From a virus: DNA of 33,238 nt. The notes beneath the pieces are model-generated. The model did not search any database. It had not been told where the DNA came from and saw nothing but the letters and a program-made list of their open reading frames with translations. Positions 23,623 to 30,790 of this stretch are shown piece after piece. Every line of letters starts with the position of its first letter. The stretch's first letter is position 1. The stretch is from positions 1 through 33,238 of the IMG/VR virus record IMGVR_UViG_3300050133_000036; one strand, 5' to 3'. Both the position numbers and the translations under genes were made by a program.

Positions 23623-23964
23623 CTAACATTTATTTTCTTCTATCAATTTTATTTTATTTAAAAATTCTTTAATTGCTTCATCTGAATAGCCAAATGCCTT
23701 ACCTAGAACCCAATTATCATAAATGGTTTTTGGCTCATCTGGGAGCGATTTTATTATTTCTAGCATATAATCATCCTTATAAATCCATATCGTTTTCCAT
23801 CCTTCCGCAAGATCCTCACCATATGTTTTTAGCTTAAATACATTCCTAATTCTTATATTCATTCCTTCAAAATATCTGTCTTGGATTGACTCACATGCAC
23901 AAGGTTTGCCCCTAAGTACCATATAACAATATAAATCTATAGTTCCAGTTAATACGTCATCCAA
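23623..23964 (-). CDS. conserved phage protein of unknown function, TTG start
   Basis: 113 residues from TTG 23964, placed well after GGGAGGTAATAATA. Pattern GTIDLYCYMVLRGKPCACESI...WKTIWIYKDDYMLEIIKSLPDEPKTIYDNWVLGKAFGYSDEAIKEFL; proteins ending in TIYDxWVLGKxFGYSxEAIxEF occur in clostridial phages but have no known role. Upstream lies a dense operator-like region (24001-24051). Confidence 0.65.
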   Translation of the reverse strand: MDDVLTGTIDLYCYMVLRGKPCACESIQDRYFEGMNIRIRNVFKLKTYGEDLAEGWKTIWIYKDDYMLEIIKSLPDEPKTIYDNWVLGKAFGYSDEAIKEFLNKIKLIEENKC

Positions 23965-24000
23965 TATTATTACCTCCCTCGTTGCAATTTATATTTGTAA

Positions 24001-24051
24001 TACACTAAAGTTAGTGTAAACATGCTGTAAACACTAGTAGTTAATTGTTTA
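24001..24051. promoter_or_regulatory. operator-like cluster upstream of 23964 gene
   Basis: Contains the palindrome TACACTAA-AG-TTAGTGTA (24001-24018), two direct copies of TGTAAACA (24015-24022 and 24026-24033, 11 bases apart) and an inverted TTGTTTAC (24045-24051 region). Such density in a gene-free gap suggests repressor or activator binding. Confidence 0.5.
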
Positions 24052-24061
24052 CGCTTTATTG

Positions 24062-24070
24062 CGCCTTATT
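24062..24070 (-). repeat. AATAAGGCG intergenic motif, copy 1
   Basis: Minus-strand AATAAGGCGC, just after the end of the 24081 gene; a variant AATAAAGCG follows at 24052-24060. One of four exact copies, all in early intergenic gaps. Confidence 0.55.
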
Positions 24071-24080
24071 TTTGCTACAT

Positions 24081-24236
24081 TTATACCCATAAACTAGGTT
24101 TTACATCTTCTAAATATTTTACCGCCTGCTTTTTACATTGTTTCCATGACCTAAATCTCTTATTTATAATAAATATCTGATTAGTATTAAATATATTTTT
24201 AGTTGCTTTATAAACTTTTTTTTGAAATTTATTCAT
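24081..24236 (-). CDS. small basic protein, unknown
   Basis: 51 residues from ATG 24236, which follows AAAGGGGATATTTT; an upstream ATG at 24266 has no site. Very basic and aromatic (MNKFQKKVYKATKNIF...NKRFRSWKQCKKQAVKYLEDVKPSLWV), which suggests nucleic-acid or membrane-surface contact. No family recognised. Confidence 0.55.
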   Translation of the reverse strand: MNKFQKKVYKATKNIFNTNQIFIINKRFRSWKQCKKQAVKYLEDVKPSLWV

Positions 24237-24281
24237 AAAATATCCCCTTTCACTTTTCGATTTCAAATCGGTTGGTTGTTG

Positions 24282-24290
24282 CGCCTTATT
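24282..24290 (-). repeat. AATAAGGCG intergenic motif, copy 2
   Basis: Minus-strand AATAAGGCGC in the gap between the 24307 gene end and the 24236 start. Confidence 0.55.
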
Positions 24291-24306
24291 TGGATACGAA
24301 CCTGGT

Positions 24307-24576
24307 TTATTCTTTTTCTTTAAGAGTTATATAAGCTTTCCAATCTTTTATAAACCTTTCAGCTTCACTATCATCTATTGAAATAAAGACTGCATTTTCC
24401 CATTGGCTATCAAAATCTTCTAAAAGTCTGCTATCTCTAAAAACAACTAAAATACCAGTAAAAACTTTATTATCCCTGTTAATTGAGCATAAGGGTTTAT
24501 CTGTATATTGTTTTTCTATGAATAGTACATCTTTAAAAGCAAATATATCTGAAAAACCTTCAAAATAATTATTCAT
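24307..24576 (-). CDS. phage protein of unknown function
   Basis: 89 residues, MNNYFEGFSDIFAFKDVLFIEKQYTD..., acidic in the second half (DDSEAERFIKDWKAYITLKEKE). Ribosome binding site GGAGGC. Mixed alpha/beta character, no membrane segment. Not recognised. Confidence 0.55.
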   Translation of the reverse strand: MNNYFEGFSDIFAFKDVLFIEKQYTDKPLCSINRDNKVFTGILVVFRDSRLLEDFDSQWENAVFISIDDSEAERFIKDWKAYITLKEKE

Positions 24577-24608
24577 TTTAATGCCTCCAATTATTGAATG
24601 TTTATCAA

Positions 24609-24689
24609 CTAATAGCAGTCACCTTCATAAGTACAATCACCATCCTCTGTTGCATAAGGGCAGCCTACACACTTATCATTATCATTCAT
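24609..24689 (-). CDS. Cys-rich microprotein (26 residues)
   Basis: ATG 24689 follows GGGAGGAAATC at good distance. The product MNDNDKCVGCPYATEDGDCT... has four cysteines (C7, C10, C19, C25) in the arrangement of a tiny zinc-knuckle and is strongly acidic. The clear start site and the even cysteine pattern argue that it is translated. Confidence 0.6.
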   Translation of the reverse strand: MNDNDKCVGCPYATEDGDCTYEGDCY

Positions 24690-24707
24690 TCGATTTCCTC
24701 CCTAAAT

Positions 24708-24935
24708 TTAATACCCTAATAATTGGCATATAAAGCATATAATCATACCTAATACACAAATACCCATAAGACTAAAATATATAATATTAACCCAATCATC
24801 AAAAGTTTTTTTATGAATAGATATGTCTTTCCTATTATTTTTTAAACCAATTTTAAGACCAGTTATGAATCCAAAAACTATAAAAAAGATATATATCAAA
24901 AGGCTAAGTATTAAAATTGGCATTGGTAAATACAT
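24708..24935 (-). CDS. small two-span membrane protein
   Basis: 75 residues with hydrophobic segments at about 5-27 (MPILILSLLIYIFFIVFGF) and 51-73 (IIYFSLMGICVLGMIICFI), joined by a basic loop (KIGLKNNRKDISIHKKT). Good site AAAAGGAGGAAAA. Lies among early genes, so a holin role is unlikely; superinfection exclusion is one possibility. Not recognised. Confidence 0.6.
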   Translation of the reverse strand: MYLPMPILILSLLIYIFFIVFGFITGLKIGLKNNRKDISIHKKTFDDWVNIIYFSLMGICVLGMIICFICQLLGY

Positions 24936-24990
24936 AAAATTTTCCTCCTTTTAGGTTAGTTCACATTTTATTTGTTAGGTATAACAATCG

Positions 24991-25194
24991 TTATATAGCA
25001 ATATCCTTTATAAAGATGTCAATACTAACTCCAAGTGTCCTACATATCGCTACAAAGCTTTTAAGATCAGGTGTTCTTTTCTCACTTTCGTATTGGCATA
25101 TAGCAGGACCAGTAATGCCACTTTTCTTAGCTAAACCTCTTTGGCTTAATCCTGCTGCATTACGATATTGTATAATTCTTTGGCCTATAGTCAT
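24991..25194 (-). CDS. XRE-family helix-turn-helix regulator
   Basis: 67 residues, essentially one Cro/CI-type HTH: IGQRIIQYRNAAGLSQRGLAKKSGITGPAICQYESEKRTPDLKSFVAICRTLGVSIDIFI. No protease or oligomerisation domain follows, so it resembles Cro-like or SinR-like single-domain regulators. It is transcribed together with the early genes. It is a candidate binder for the TGTATTTAC/GTAAACA sites nearby. Confidence 0.88.
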   Translation of the reverse strand: MTIGQRIIQYRNAAGLSQRGLAKKSGITGPAICQYESEKRTPDLKSFVAICRTLGVSIDIFIKDIAI

Positions 25195-25198
25195 AAAA

Positions 25199-25600
25199 TC
25201 ACACTTCCTTATTTTTTAATAACTCTGGATTTTCATAGATATTTCCGACAATGCTTGATACTTTTAACCAATATCCCAAATCTATTCTAACCATGCTTTT
25301 TAGTTCCTCATTTTGCCATTCAATATAAAACCCTATGTGATCTGTAAACTCATCGTCACAAATATTTTTGTAATTTCCATATTTAACGACTCCAAGTTTT
25401 TCATTATTAAATACATAAGGTATTAGATCACCTTCACATGCTTCTACACAATTATCATCTCTAAAACCTGTAAACTGCATTACTTTATATATTTGTGGAT
25501 GTTTTAATATCATGTCAAAACTATCTTTACAATTATCGATAGCATTGTTATACATTTTTTTATCAACTATATCCCATGCTCTGAAACTAATTTTTCTCAT
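25199..25600 (-). CDS. YopX family protein
   Basis: 133 residues from ATG 25600 (AAAGGAGTGGCA upstream). Starts MRKISFRAWDIVDKKMY and has MQFTGFRDDNCVEACEGDLI, GVVKYG, HIGFYIEW and VGNIYENPELL, the full YopX pattern of SPbeta and many Firmicutes phages. Its function is unknown; it is a fixed member of early accessory blocks. Confidence 0.92.
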   Translation of the reverse strand: MRKISFRAWDIVDKKMYNNAIDNCKDSFDMILKHPQIYKVMQFTGFRDDNCVEACEGDLIPYVFNNEKLGVVKYGNYKNICDDEFTDHIGFYIEWQNEELKSMVRIDLGYWLKVSSIVGNIYENPELLKNKEV

Positions 25601-25639
25601 TGCCACTCCTTTATTTTTTACTAATTTTCAATTTTATGT

Positions 25640-25648
25640 CGCCTTATT
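25640..25648 (-). repeat. AATAAGGCG intergenic motif, copy 3
   Basis: Minus-strand AATAAGGCGA, 34 bases before the YopX start region. Confidence 0.55.
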
Positions 25649-25683
25649 ATTGAAAGCCCTAATTATCGTGTTTTTACGATATA

Positions 25684-26043
25684 CTACTTATATACTTTTA
25701 TTTCGTGGATTTGATGGCAACCACCATGATACTTTTTATCTTTCATTTCTTTATCTATCCATTCAACAGCCTTATCTCTTGTTTCTGTTAATTTACATGG
25801 AATGTCTGTATTTTCTGCAAAACAGTGCATCATTACTAAAAACATAATACTTTCTTTTGAAGTTGTTATAATCGTAAATTCATTCCTATATAATCCAAAT
25901 CCTTTGGACAGTTGATTTTTAAATTGATATAAGTAAACTCCATAACCATGTAGATTGTCAGTCTTTACAACATTAATAATTTCAAGTTTTGCTCCATTGT
26001 CATTCTCTTTTACAATAGTATTATCTGGTATTCTTTCTTCCAT
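25684..26043 (-). CDS. phage protein of unknown function
   Basis: 119 residues from ATG 26043 (AAAGGAGAATAATC upstream) rather than 26103. Sequence MEERIPDNTIVKENDNGAKLEIINVVKTDNLHGYG..., with a beta-rich first half and a His-containing end (KYHGGCHQIHEIKVYK). Not recognised. Confidence 0.55.
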   Translation of the reverse strand: MEERIPDNTIVKENDNGAKLEIINVVKTDNLHGYGVYLYQFKNQLSKGFGLYRNEFTIITTSKESIMFLVMMHCFAENTDIPCKLTETRDKAVEWIDKEMKDKKYHGGCHQIHEIKVYK

Positions 26044-26104
26044 GATTATTCTCCTTTCTCTATGGTAAATATTTGCATTTATATTATATTTGAAAGCCGA
26101 CATA

Positions 26105-26326
26105 TTAAAAATGTGAATTATAAGAATTTATATTAGTTTCTATAATAGTTTCATAATACTTATCTTTAAGTTTATAACCTTGAATTAAAGCAAATATTAA
26201 AGCATTTTCTACACTCATATTGTTGTCAATTGCTCTAGTTATACATTCTTTAAATATATAATCATTTTGATATAATTCTATTAATTCTAAATTTCCACTT
26301 ATAACTTGTAAGATTGCTTTTTCCAT
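26105..26326 (-). CDS. small helical protein, unknown
   Basis: 73 residues, MEKAILQVISGNLELIELYQNDYIFKECITRAIDNNMSVENALIFALIQGYKLK...; all helical in appearance. Ribosome binding site GAAGGGGGATATT. Not recognised. Confidence 0.55.
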   Translation of the reverse strand: MEKAILQVISGNLELIELYQNDYIFKECITRAIDNNMSVENALIFALIQGYKLKDKYYETIIETNINSYNSHF

Positions 26327-26357
26327 AATATCCCCCTTCGATTGTTTCGACTTTTAG

Positions 26358-26573
26358 TCATATTTTTTCTTTTGGTAACTTAGGTAATGGCATCCAATGG
26401 GTTACATTCCAACAAGTTCTTCTGTCTCCGTAGACAGTACGAAAATCATATCCACATTCCCAATAAGCTACAGTAGGTGGGTAATAAGTACCAGCACTAT
26501 ACACTAAAACTATTTCTCCTTCTTTTGGTCTAGTTTCATTTTTGTTATAATCTATTTCAATCCATTCACTCAT
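26358..26573 (-). CDS. DUF551 family protein
   Basis: 71 residues. WIEIDYNKNETRPKEGEIVLVY... followed by VAYWECGYDF and the terminal WNVTHWMPLPKLP is the DUF551 signature (HWMPLPxPP). Common in phages, function unknown. Preceded by GAAAGGAGAAAAAT. Confidence 0.85.
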   Translation of the reverse strand: MSEWIEIDYNKNETRPKEGEIVLVYSAGTYYPPTVAYWECGYDFRTVYGDRRTCWNVTHWMPLPKLPKEKI

Positions 26574-26594
26574 ATTTTTCTCCTTTCATTACTT

Positions 26595-26603
26595 CGCCTT
26601 ATT
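26595..26603 (-). repeat. AATAAGGCG intergenic motif, copy 4
   Basis: Minus-strand AATAAGGCGA, 22 bases before the DUF551 start; a 21-bp palindrome lies 31 bases upstream in the same gap. Confidence 0.55.
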
Positions 26604-26633
26604 CTCATAAGCCAACCTAATATTTAACTTTTA

Positions 26634-26654
26634 TGTAAATATATTGTATTTACA
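26634..26654. promoter_or_regulatory. 21-bp operator-like palindrome
   Basis: TGTAAATA, spacer TATTG, TATTTACA: perfect 8-bp arms. The half-site TGTATTTAC recurs twice at 27415-27434. It begins immediately after the stop of the upstream gene and precedes the DUF551 gene. Confidence 0.6.
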
Positions 26655-26655
26655 G

Positions 26656-26964
26656 TTATTCTTCTATATTCCATTTATCATTAAAAACCCTAATTATTTC
26701 TTTACCAGAGCATGCACTTAAAAAGCATAATAAATCTTCATAACATTTGTATACTGGAAAATTTATAGGTTTAATTCTTTTACCACTATTTATTGCTTCC
26801 ATGAATGTTACTGGTTTTTCTACTATTTTAAATTCACTTTTTAAAAAAGTATCGTGAAAAGTGTGAGCTGTAAATTTTTCTTCCCCTGGTTGTCGAGACT
26901 CAATATTTAATGATGGATTTTCTTCTAACTTTTTAATAATTTCCCAAGTCTTATAAGTTTTCAT
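26656..26964 (-). CDS. phage protein of unknown function
   Basis: 102 residues, MKTYKTWEIIKKLEENPSLNIESRQPGEEKFTAHTF... The first part (KTWEMIKxLxENP) is a frequent opening of small early phage proteins in Firmicutes. Site GGAGGATTATTA. Role unknown. Confidence 0.65.
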   Translation of the reverse strand: MKTYKTWEIIKKLEENPSLNIESRQPGEEKFTAHTFHDTFLKSEFKIVEKPVTFMEAINSGKRIKPINFPVYKCYEDLLCFLSACSGKEIIRVFNDKWNIEE

Positions 26965-26975
26965 TAATAATCCTC

Positions 26976-27188
26976 CTAGCTTACTTTTTCAATTCGTTTG
27001 CCAAGTACCTGGGCGAGCATATAAGCATCATGCTCTCTACCTTTTATTGCTCTGATGTATTCCTCGCTTACATAGTTTAAAGCTGCTTCAATCAAATCTG
27101 TAGCTGTCTTACCACTGGCATTTTGCATTTCTGTGATTTTATTTAATGTCGATTGACTCATCCTATAAGTTCTCATTATTTTCGCCAT
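26976..27188 (-). CDS. ribbon-helix-helix-like protein
   Basis: 70 residues. RTYRMSQSTLNKITEMQNASGKTATDLIEAALNYVSEEY matches the ribbon-helix-helix layout (one beta strand, two helices) of small DNA-binding proteins. The C-terminal helix is extra. Preceded by TTAAGGAGGATATA. It could be a transcriptional regulator of the early block. Confidence 0.62.
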   Translation of the reverse strand: MAKIMRTYRMSQSTLNKITEMQNASGKTATDLIEAALNYVSEEYIRAIKGREHDAYMLAQVLGKRIEKVS

Positions 27189-27213
27189 TATATCCTCCTT
27201 AACTAATCAATAC

Positions 27214-27390
27214 TTACTCTAACCAATAGCAGTTTTGCACATCTTTTTCGATATGAATTTCTTTTTTATTTACCATGTCACATACAGTATTGCAATTTTT
27301 ATATGATGGACAGTAAAAACAGCAGGTTCCATGTCCTTTGCAATCTGTTGCAAGATTACATTTATTCATTAACTTATCTTTCTGTCTCAT
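27214..27390 (-). CDS. Cys-rich microprotein (58 residues)
   Basis: ATG 27390 follows GGAGGTAAGC. The product has eight cysteines, including NKCNLATDC, GTCCFYC, NCNTVC and QNCYW. The spacing suggests one or two zinc sites or an iron-sulfur site. It is one of several such Cys-rich microproteins in this phage and lies downstream of TGTATTTAC direct repeats. No family recognised. Confidence 0.65.
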   Translation of the reverse strand: MRQKDKLMNKCNLATDCKGHGTCCFYCPSYKNCNTVCDMVNKKEIHIEKDVQNCYWLE

Positions 27391-27414
27391 GCTTACCTCC
27401 TAATATCTTTACAA

Positions 27415-27434
27415 TGTATTTACGTTGTATTTAC
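27415..27434. promoter_or_regulatory. TGTATTTAC direct repeats
   Basis: Two plus-strand copies of TGTATTTAC (27415-27423 and 27426-27434) spaced 11 bases, one helical turn, in the gap before the 27390 start. Same half-site as the 26634-26654 palindrome. Confidence 0.5.
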
Positions 27435-27453
27435 CTTTTCCTCAAAATACGCA

Positions 27454-27660
27454 TTACTGATTTTGAACCCATTCTAAAAAATCTTTTATTTCCTCTACCT
27501 CATTGACTAAAGTATCTTTTATATTTTTAAAATTATCAGCATTTTTATTAAGTTGACCATCTATATACCCTTGTAAATTTGTTAAATGTACTAACGAAGA
27601 ATTTACACCTTGCTTCATATTAGTCAATCTTTGGTCCAATATTTCTCTTTGATGTTTCAT
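27454..27660 (-). CDS. small coiled-coil-like protein, unknown
   Basis: 68 residues, MKHQREILDQRLTNMKQGVNSSLVHLTNLQGYIDGQLNKNADNFKNIKDTLVNEVEEIKDFLEWVQNQ; helical throughout with heptad-like hydrophobics. Site AAGGAGGAAATT. Not recognised. Confidence 0.55.
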   Translation of the reverse strand: MKHQREILDQRLTNMKQGVNSSLVHLTNLQGYIDGQLNKNADNFKNIKDTLVNEVEEIKDFLEWVQNQ

Positions 27661-27691
27661 AATTTCCTCCTTAAATTTATTAAAATATAAA

Positions 27692-28291
27692 TTAAATCTT
27701 TAATTGTTCAGAAGCCATTTGTAATCCAACTATATAACCATATATTCTACTTGGTACTGCTCTCCCTATTTTATAAATCCATTCCCAATAATCACAATCT
27801 TCTTCTGATATAAAATCATTATATTCGCCATTAATATATTCATAAGCCCATTGTTCTTCACTACTACAATCTTTTGTTCCTTCAATAAGTCCATTAATAT
27901 TATCCATAAATCCTTCTTTATCAATTTCATCTTCAAATTCCTTATCTTCAAGCAATTCCTTTTTCCATTCTTTTAATCTAACAGTTGCTTCATCACTATC
28001 AAAATCATATCTGCTATCTGAATATGCTCTCATTTTTTCCATAAAATAATGTGTACTTATACCATTAAAAGAGTGAACATCTGCTTTCCATGTAAGCCAG
28101 AATAATGCTTCGCCTGTATCACCTGTTATATACATTTTATTTCCATCAAATACATACCTAATAGCATAACAATTGCTTTTAGGGTTTCTCCAATCTAGTA
28201 CAGTTAAATCACCTTGCTTTGTTAATGTGGCTTTATGTTCTTTAAACCAATTTTGTTTTATTTCTTGTTTTATCCGTTCCTCTTTAATCAT
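27692..28291 (-). CDS. conserved phage protein of unknown function
   Basis: 199 residues. TKQGDLTVLDWRNPKSNCYAIRYVFDGNKMYITGDTGEALFWLTWK is a recurring motif of uncharacterised phage proteins (LDWRxPxSxxYxxRYVxDxxxLxVxGDxGEAxY). The rest is acidic and helical. Site AGGGGGTTATT. Confidence 0.7.
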   Translation of the reverse strand: MIKEERIKQEIKQNWFKEHKATLTKQGDLTVLDWRNPKSNCYAIRYVFDGNKMYITGDTGEALFWLTWKADVHSFNGISTHYFMEKMRAYSDSRYDFDSDEATVRLKEWKKELLEDKEFEDEIDKEGFMDNINGLIEGTKDCSSEEQWAYEYINGEYNDFISEEDCDYWEWIYKIGRAVPSRIYGYIVGLQMASEQLKI

Positions 28292-28300
28292 AATAACCCC

Positions 28301-28717
28301 CTATAAATCTTTAATATCAAACACAATTCCTATACAAAATATCTCGTTACCCTCCATTATGTTAAAAGTTTCGTGAGGTATATCTGTATCATAGGTCCAT
28401 GAAATACAATCATGGTCTGGTTCAGTAGGTTCGCACCATAAAGCATTGATATATTTACATTTTAGCTTTGCTTCAATCGAATATTTACATTCACATTCGC
28501 AATCTTCAAACAATCCATCTTTATCAAGAAATATCTCTCCACCATTAAAACAACCAGTTTCAGTATAAATTGCACCTCTAAATTCCATATTATCGTCACT
28601 ACTACCAAATACTACAACTAATCCTAGTTGCCTTAGTGAATTACATTCATCCATTGTAATTTCATCACCATATTGTCTACCATTTAGTGAAATAGCTGTT
28701 GCCTGTTTATTATTCAA
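28301..28717 (-). CDS. conserved phage protein of unknown function, TTG start
   Basis: 138 residues from TTG 28717, 7 bases after AAAAGGAGA. Opening NNKQATAISLNGRQYGDEITMDECNSLRQLGLVVVFGSSDDNMEFRGAIYTETGCFNGGEI resembles a group of uncharacterised phage proteins. Six cysteines, of which a CECECKY cluster might bind metal. Confidence 0.7.
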   Translation of the reverse strand: MNNKQATAISLNGRQYGDEITMDECNSLRQLGLVVVFGSSDDNMEFRGAIYTETGCFNGGEIFLDKDGLFEDCECECKYSIEAKLKCKYINALWCEPTEPDHDCISWTYDTDIPHETFNIMEGNEIFCIGIVFDIKDL

Positions 28718-28794
28718 TTAATTATCTCCTTTTCAGTTATCCGGTATTTCCGGACTACTGCTTTTCATTTTGCAAATCTTCCAGGTCTTGCGCT

Positions 28795-28875
28795 TTATTC
28801 TTCATCTAAATTCCATCCTTCTTGGTTTTCTAAAAATTGTTTTACAGTCATTAATGTTTTTTTATTTGCTTTCAT
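28795..28875 (-). CDS. 26-residue microprotein
   Basis: MKANKKTLMTVKQFLENQEGWNLDEE with a very good site (GAAAGGGGAAAAT). Mildly amphipathic helix with an acidic end. Short, but the start signal is as strong as those of neighbours. Confidence 0.5.
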   Translation of the reverse strand: MKANKKTLMTVKQFLENQEGWNLDEE

Positions 28876-28924
28876 ATTTTCCCCTTTCAATTTTTCGTAT
28901 TATATTGATAAATATGAACTATAT

Positions 28925-29167
28925 TTATTTAATACCTAAAATTACATAACCTTGAGGAACAAACATCTTTTCATCTTCATTTCTACCTAGAATATAAGTT
29001 ATTTTTGCTATACATTCAGCACGTTGACTTTCCCCATTTTCATATCTTAGTAATATTAGAGTGTCACCTATTTGAAAGTTTCTGTCATCTTTTCTTACTT
29101 CAAAAGTTTTCATTCCATCACATACTGCATTAAAATATTTTGGTAAAGTTTTTAAAGTGTGTTTCAT
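28925..29167 (-). CDS. DUF3850/ASCH-like protein
   Basis: 80 residues. HTLKTLPKYFNAVCDGMKTFEVRKDDRNFQIGDTLILLRYENGE is the DUF3850 pattern (KxxPxYFxAVxxGxKTFEvRKNDRxFxxGDxLxLxE), a PUA/ASCH-type fold that may bind RNA. A fixed part of many early blocks. Site AGGGGGATATT. Confidence 0.88.
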   Translation of the reverse strand: MKHTLKTLPKYFNAVCDGMKTFEVRKDDRNFQIGDTLILLRYENGESQRAECIAKITYILGRNEDEKMFVPQGYVILGIK

Positions 29168-29234
29168 AATATCCCCCTAATCAATCATTCTTTATCTAAC
29201 AAATCAAGCATTATTCTTTCTATTTCTGAACCTC

Positions 29235-29537
29235 TCATATTTGCTTTATCTCATAGGTCCTTTTAAGTTCCCATCCTCGACCTTTGAGTTTTGAATTGTG
29301 TATTTCTATTTCCTTTTTCAAATCCATATTTCCATTGCTTAACTTGTCTAATAATCCTATAACAACTTGTATTACGTCTAACGCTTTCTCTGCTATGTGT
29401 TCATTATCTGTTAGGGTTAATGCTTCCCTAAGTTCTTTACTCTCTTCATGTAGTTTCCTAGATATATCTTTAAATGTCCATTTGCTATTATCTAAATTCA
29501 ATCTTTCGTTTTTATCTAAAACATATAGTTTAATCAT
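29235..29537 (-). CDS. MazG-like nucleotide pyrophosphohydrolase
   Basis: 100 residues. The metal-binding pattern HEESKELREAL...EHIAEKALDVIQVVIGLLDKL (ExxxE and ExxxD) followed by HNSKLKGRGW is typical of small phage MazG-like enzymes, which hydrolyse nucleotide triphosphates and alarmone-like compounds. Preceded by TTTAAGGAGGCAAAC. Confidence 0.78.
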   Translation of the reverse strand: MIKLYVLDKNERLNLDNSKWTFKDISRKLHEESKELREALTLTDNEHIAEKALDVIQVVIGLLDKLSNGNMDLKKEIEIHNSKLKGRGWELKRTYEIKQI

Positions 29538-29552
29538 GTTTGCCTCCTTAAA

Positions 29553-30368
29553 TTATTTTTGTATTGCGTCATAAAAACTAGATTGGGTTTTAAAATTGCT
29601 TGATCGCTTTTGTTCTAATTCTTGTTGATAAATTGAAATTTGTACGTTTTGTGCCAAATCAGAATTAAATAATTCAACATATTCTTTTTTTATTTCAAAA
29701 CCATATGATTTTCTGCCTAACATTTCCGCAGCAAGTAGGGTTACTCCGCTTCCGGCACAAGGATCTATTACCACATCTCCGATATCAGTAAAAATTGTTA
29801 TGAGGTTTTTTATGACATTTATACTTTTTTGCGTTGGATGTATTTTGGGCGTTGTAGTATCTCTCTTATAATCCATGCAATTAAATACCATTTTCCTGTT
29901 ATTATTGAATTTAGGTAATTTATCCCTATATAAGAGGATTGCATATTCACAATTCCCAACTATTTTCATATTTGCTTTTAATACTTGAGCTGAATAATTT
30001 TTCCTAAAAACAAGGTTAATATAATGATTAAATCCATATTCCTTGCCTTTTTGTATAAGCATAAATTGTTGTTCAAATTCACAAAATACAATCATGCAAC
30101 CTGCTTGCCCTGGTTCTTTCGGCTCTTTTTTTAGCATTGTGTTGACAAAGTGCATAAATTCAGCTATTCTAAAGTCTTTATCGGTATCAAAGAAGGTTGT
30201 TTTTGCTAACTTGCTTTCTCCGTTTTTATTATCACCATCTTTATACCAGCCAGGATTTGAAGCATACGCATTAATCCCTATGTTATAAGGTATATCAGCA
30301 ATTATTAATTGTGCTTTTGGTATTCCATAATGCTTGTAGTTCTGAAAATGATCATGATAAAGTTCCAC
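29553..30368 (-). CDS. orphan DNA methyltransferase (N6-Ade/N4-Cyt type)
   Basis: 271 residues from GTG 30368 with AAGAAGGA upstream. Catalytic motif IV is DIPY at 25-28 (usual DPPY/F), the SAM motif I is DPCAGSG at 202-208, with HPTQK at 177-181 before it. The order IV-target region-I is that of the beta group, PF01555. No restriction nuclease is encoded nearby, so it probably protects phage DNA or marks it for regulation. Proline to isoleucine in motif IV is tolerated in some phage enzymes. Confidence 0.88.
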   Translation of the reverse strand: MELYHDHFQNYKHYGIPKAQLIIADIPYNIGINAYASNPGWYKDGDNKNGESKLAKTTFFDTDKDFRIAEFMHFVNTMLKKEPKEPGQAGCMIVFCEFEQQFMLIQKGKEYGFNHYINLVFRKNYSAQVLKANMKIVGNCEYAILLYRDKLPKFNNNRKMVFNCMDYKRDTTTPKIHPTQKSINVIKNLITIFTDIGDVVIDPCAGSGVTLLAAEMLGRKSYGFEIKKEYVELFNSDLAQNVQISIYQQELEQKRSSNFKTQSSFYDAIQK

Positions 30369-30445
30369 AATGCATTCCTTCCTTCTTTATTTTTAATTTC
30401 TATATTTAAATTTACCTTTGCTGGTGTATTTTCAATTCTTTCCAT
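30305..30445 (-). CDS. doubtful overlapping 46-residue frame
   Basis: MERIENTPAKVNLNIEIKNKEGRNALWNF... begins just after the DUF4406 stop and fills the gap before the methyltransferase, but it runs 64 bases into that gene in another frame and has only a weak ribosome binding site. Confidence 0.25.
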   Translation of the reverse strand: MERIENTPAKVNLNIEIKNKEGRNALWNFIMIIFRTTSIMEYQKHN

Positions 30446-30447
30446 GT

Positions 30448-30789
30448 CTACCGAGCACCATCAAATTCAATAGTTGCATCACGATTTAAGAAGTAACATG
30501 GCTTTTTATCTTTAATAGTCCAATAATATTCCTCATTGCAACCCTTTGATTTTTCCCAATTTTGACAGAAAATCACTTCATCACTCGCTTTGTATAAATA
30601 ACTGCATTTATGCATTGCCTCTTGCTCACTGACACCTGATGGCATTATTACAGTTGGATTAATAACCTTTATTCCATATCTTATTTTTAAGAGTATTTCT
30701 ACTCTCTTAGCATCTTTTATATTCATTAGTTTTTCACCGTATGTAGTATATGGATGTGATAAGTAGTAAAGTTTTAATTTATCTAACAT
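30448..30789 (-). CDS. DUF4406-like protein (nucleoside deoxyribosyltransferase fold)
   Basis: 113 residues. LYYLSHPYTTYGEKLMNIKDAKRVEILLKIRYGIKVINPTVI then EQEAMHKCSYLYKASDEVIFCQNWEKSKGCNEEYYW follows the DUF4406 layout, a Rossmann-like fold related to nucleoside 2-deoxyribosyltransferases; the Glu-Glu-Tyr near the end is in the catalytic position. With MazG and the methyltransferase it may alter the nucleotide pool or DNA. Confidence 0.82.
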   Translation of the reverse strand: MLDKLKLYYLSHPYTTYGEKLMNIKDAKRVEILLKIRYGIKVINPTVIMPSGVSEQEAMHKCSYLYKASDEVIFCQNWEKSKGCNEEYYWTIKDKKPCYFLNRDATIEFDGAR

Positions 30790-30790
30790 T

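Noticed and set aside
28738-28775. Short frame MKSSSPEIPDN and a TCCGG-N5-CCGGA hairpin
   Set aside because: Frame of 11 codons without a start signal; the 5-bp hairpin has no T-run, so neither a gene nor a terminator is supported.
29185-29238. 17-codon frame after the MazG gene (MRGSEIERIMLDLLDKE)
   Set aside because: It overlaps the MazG stop in ATGA fashion but is very short and lacks a good ribosome binding site; not enough support.
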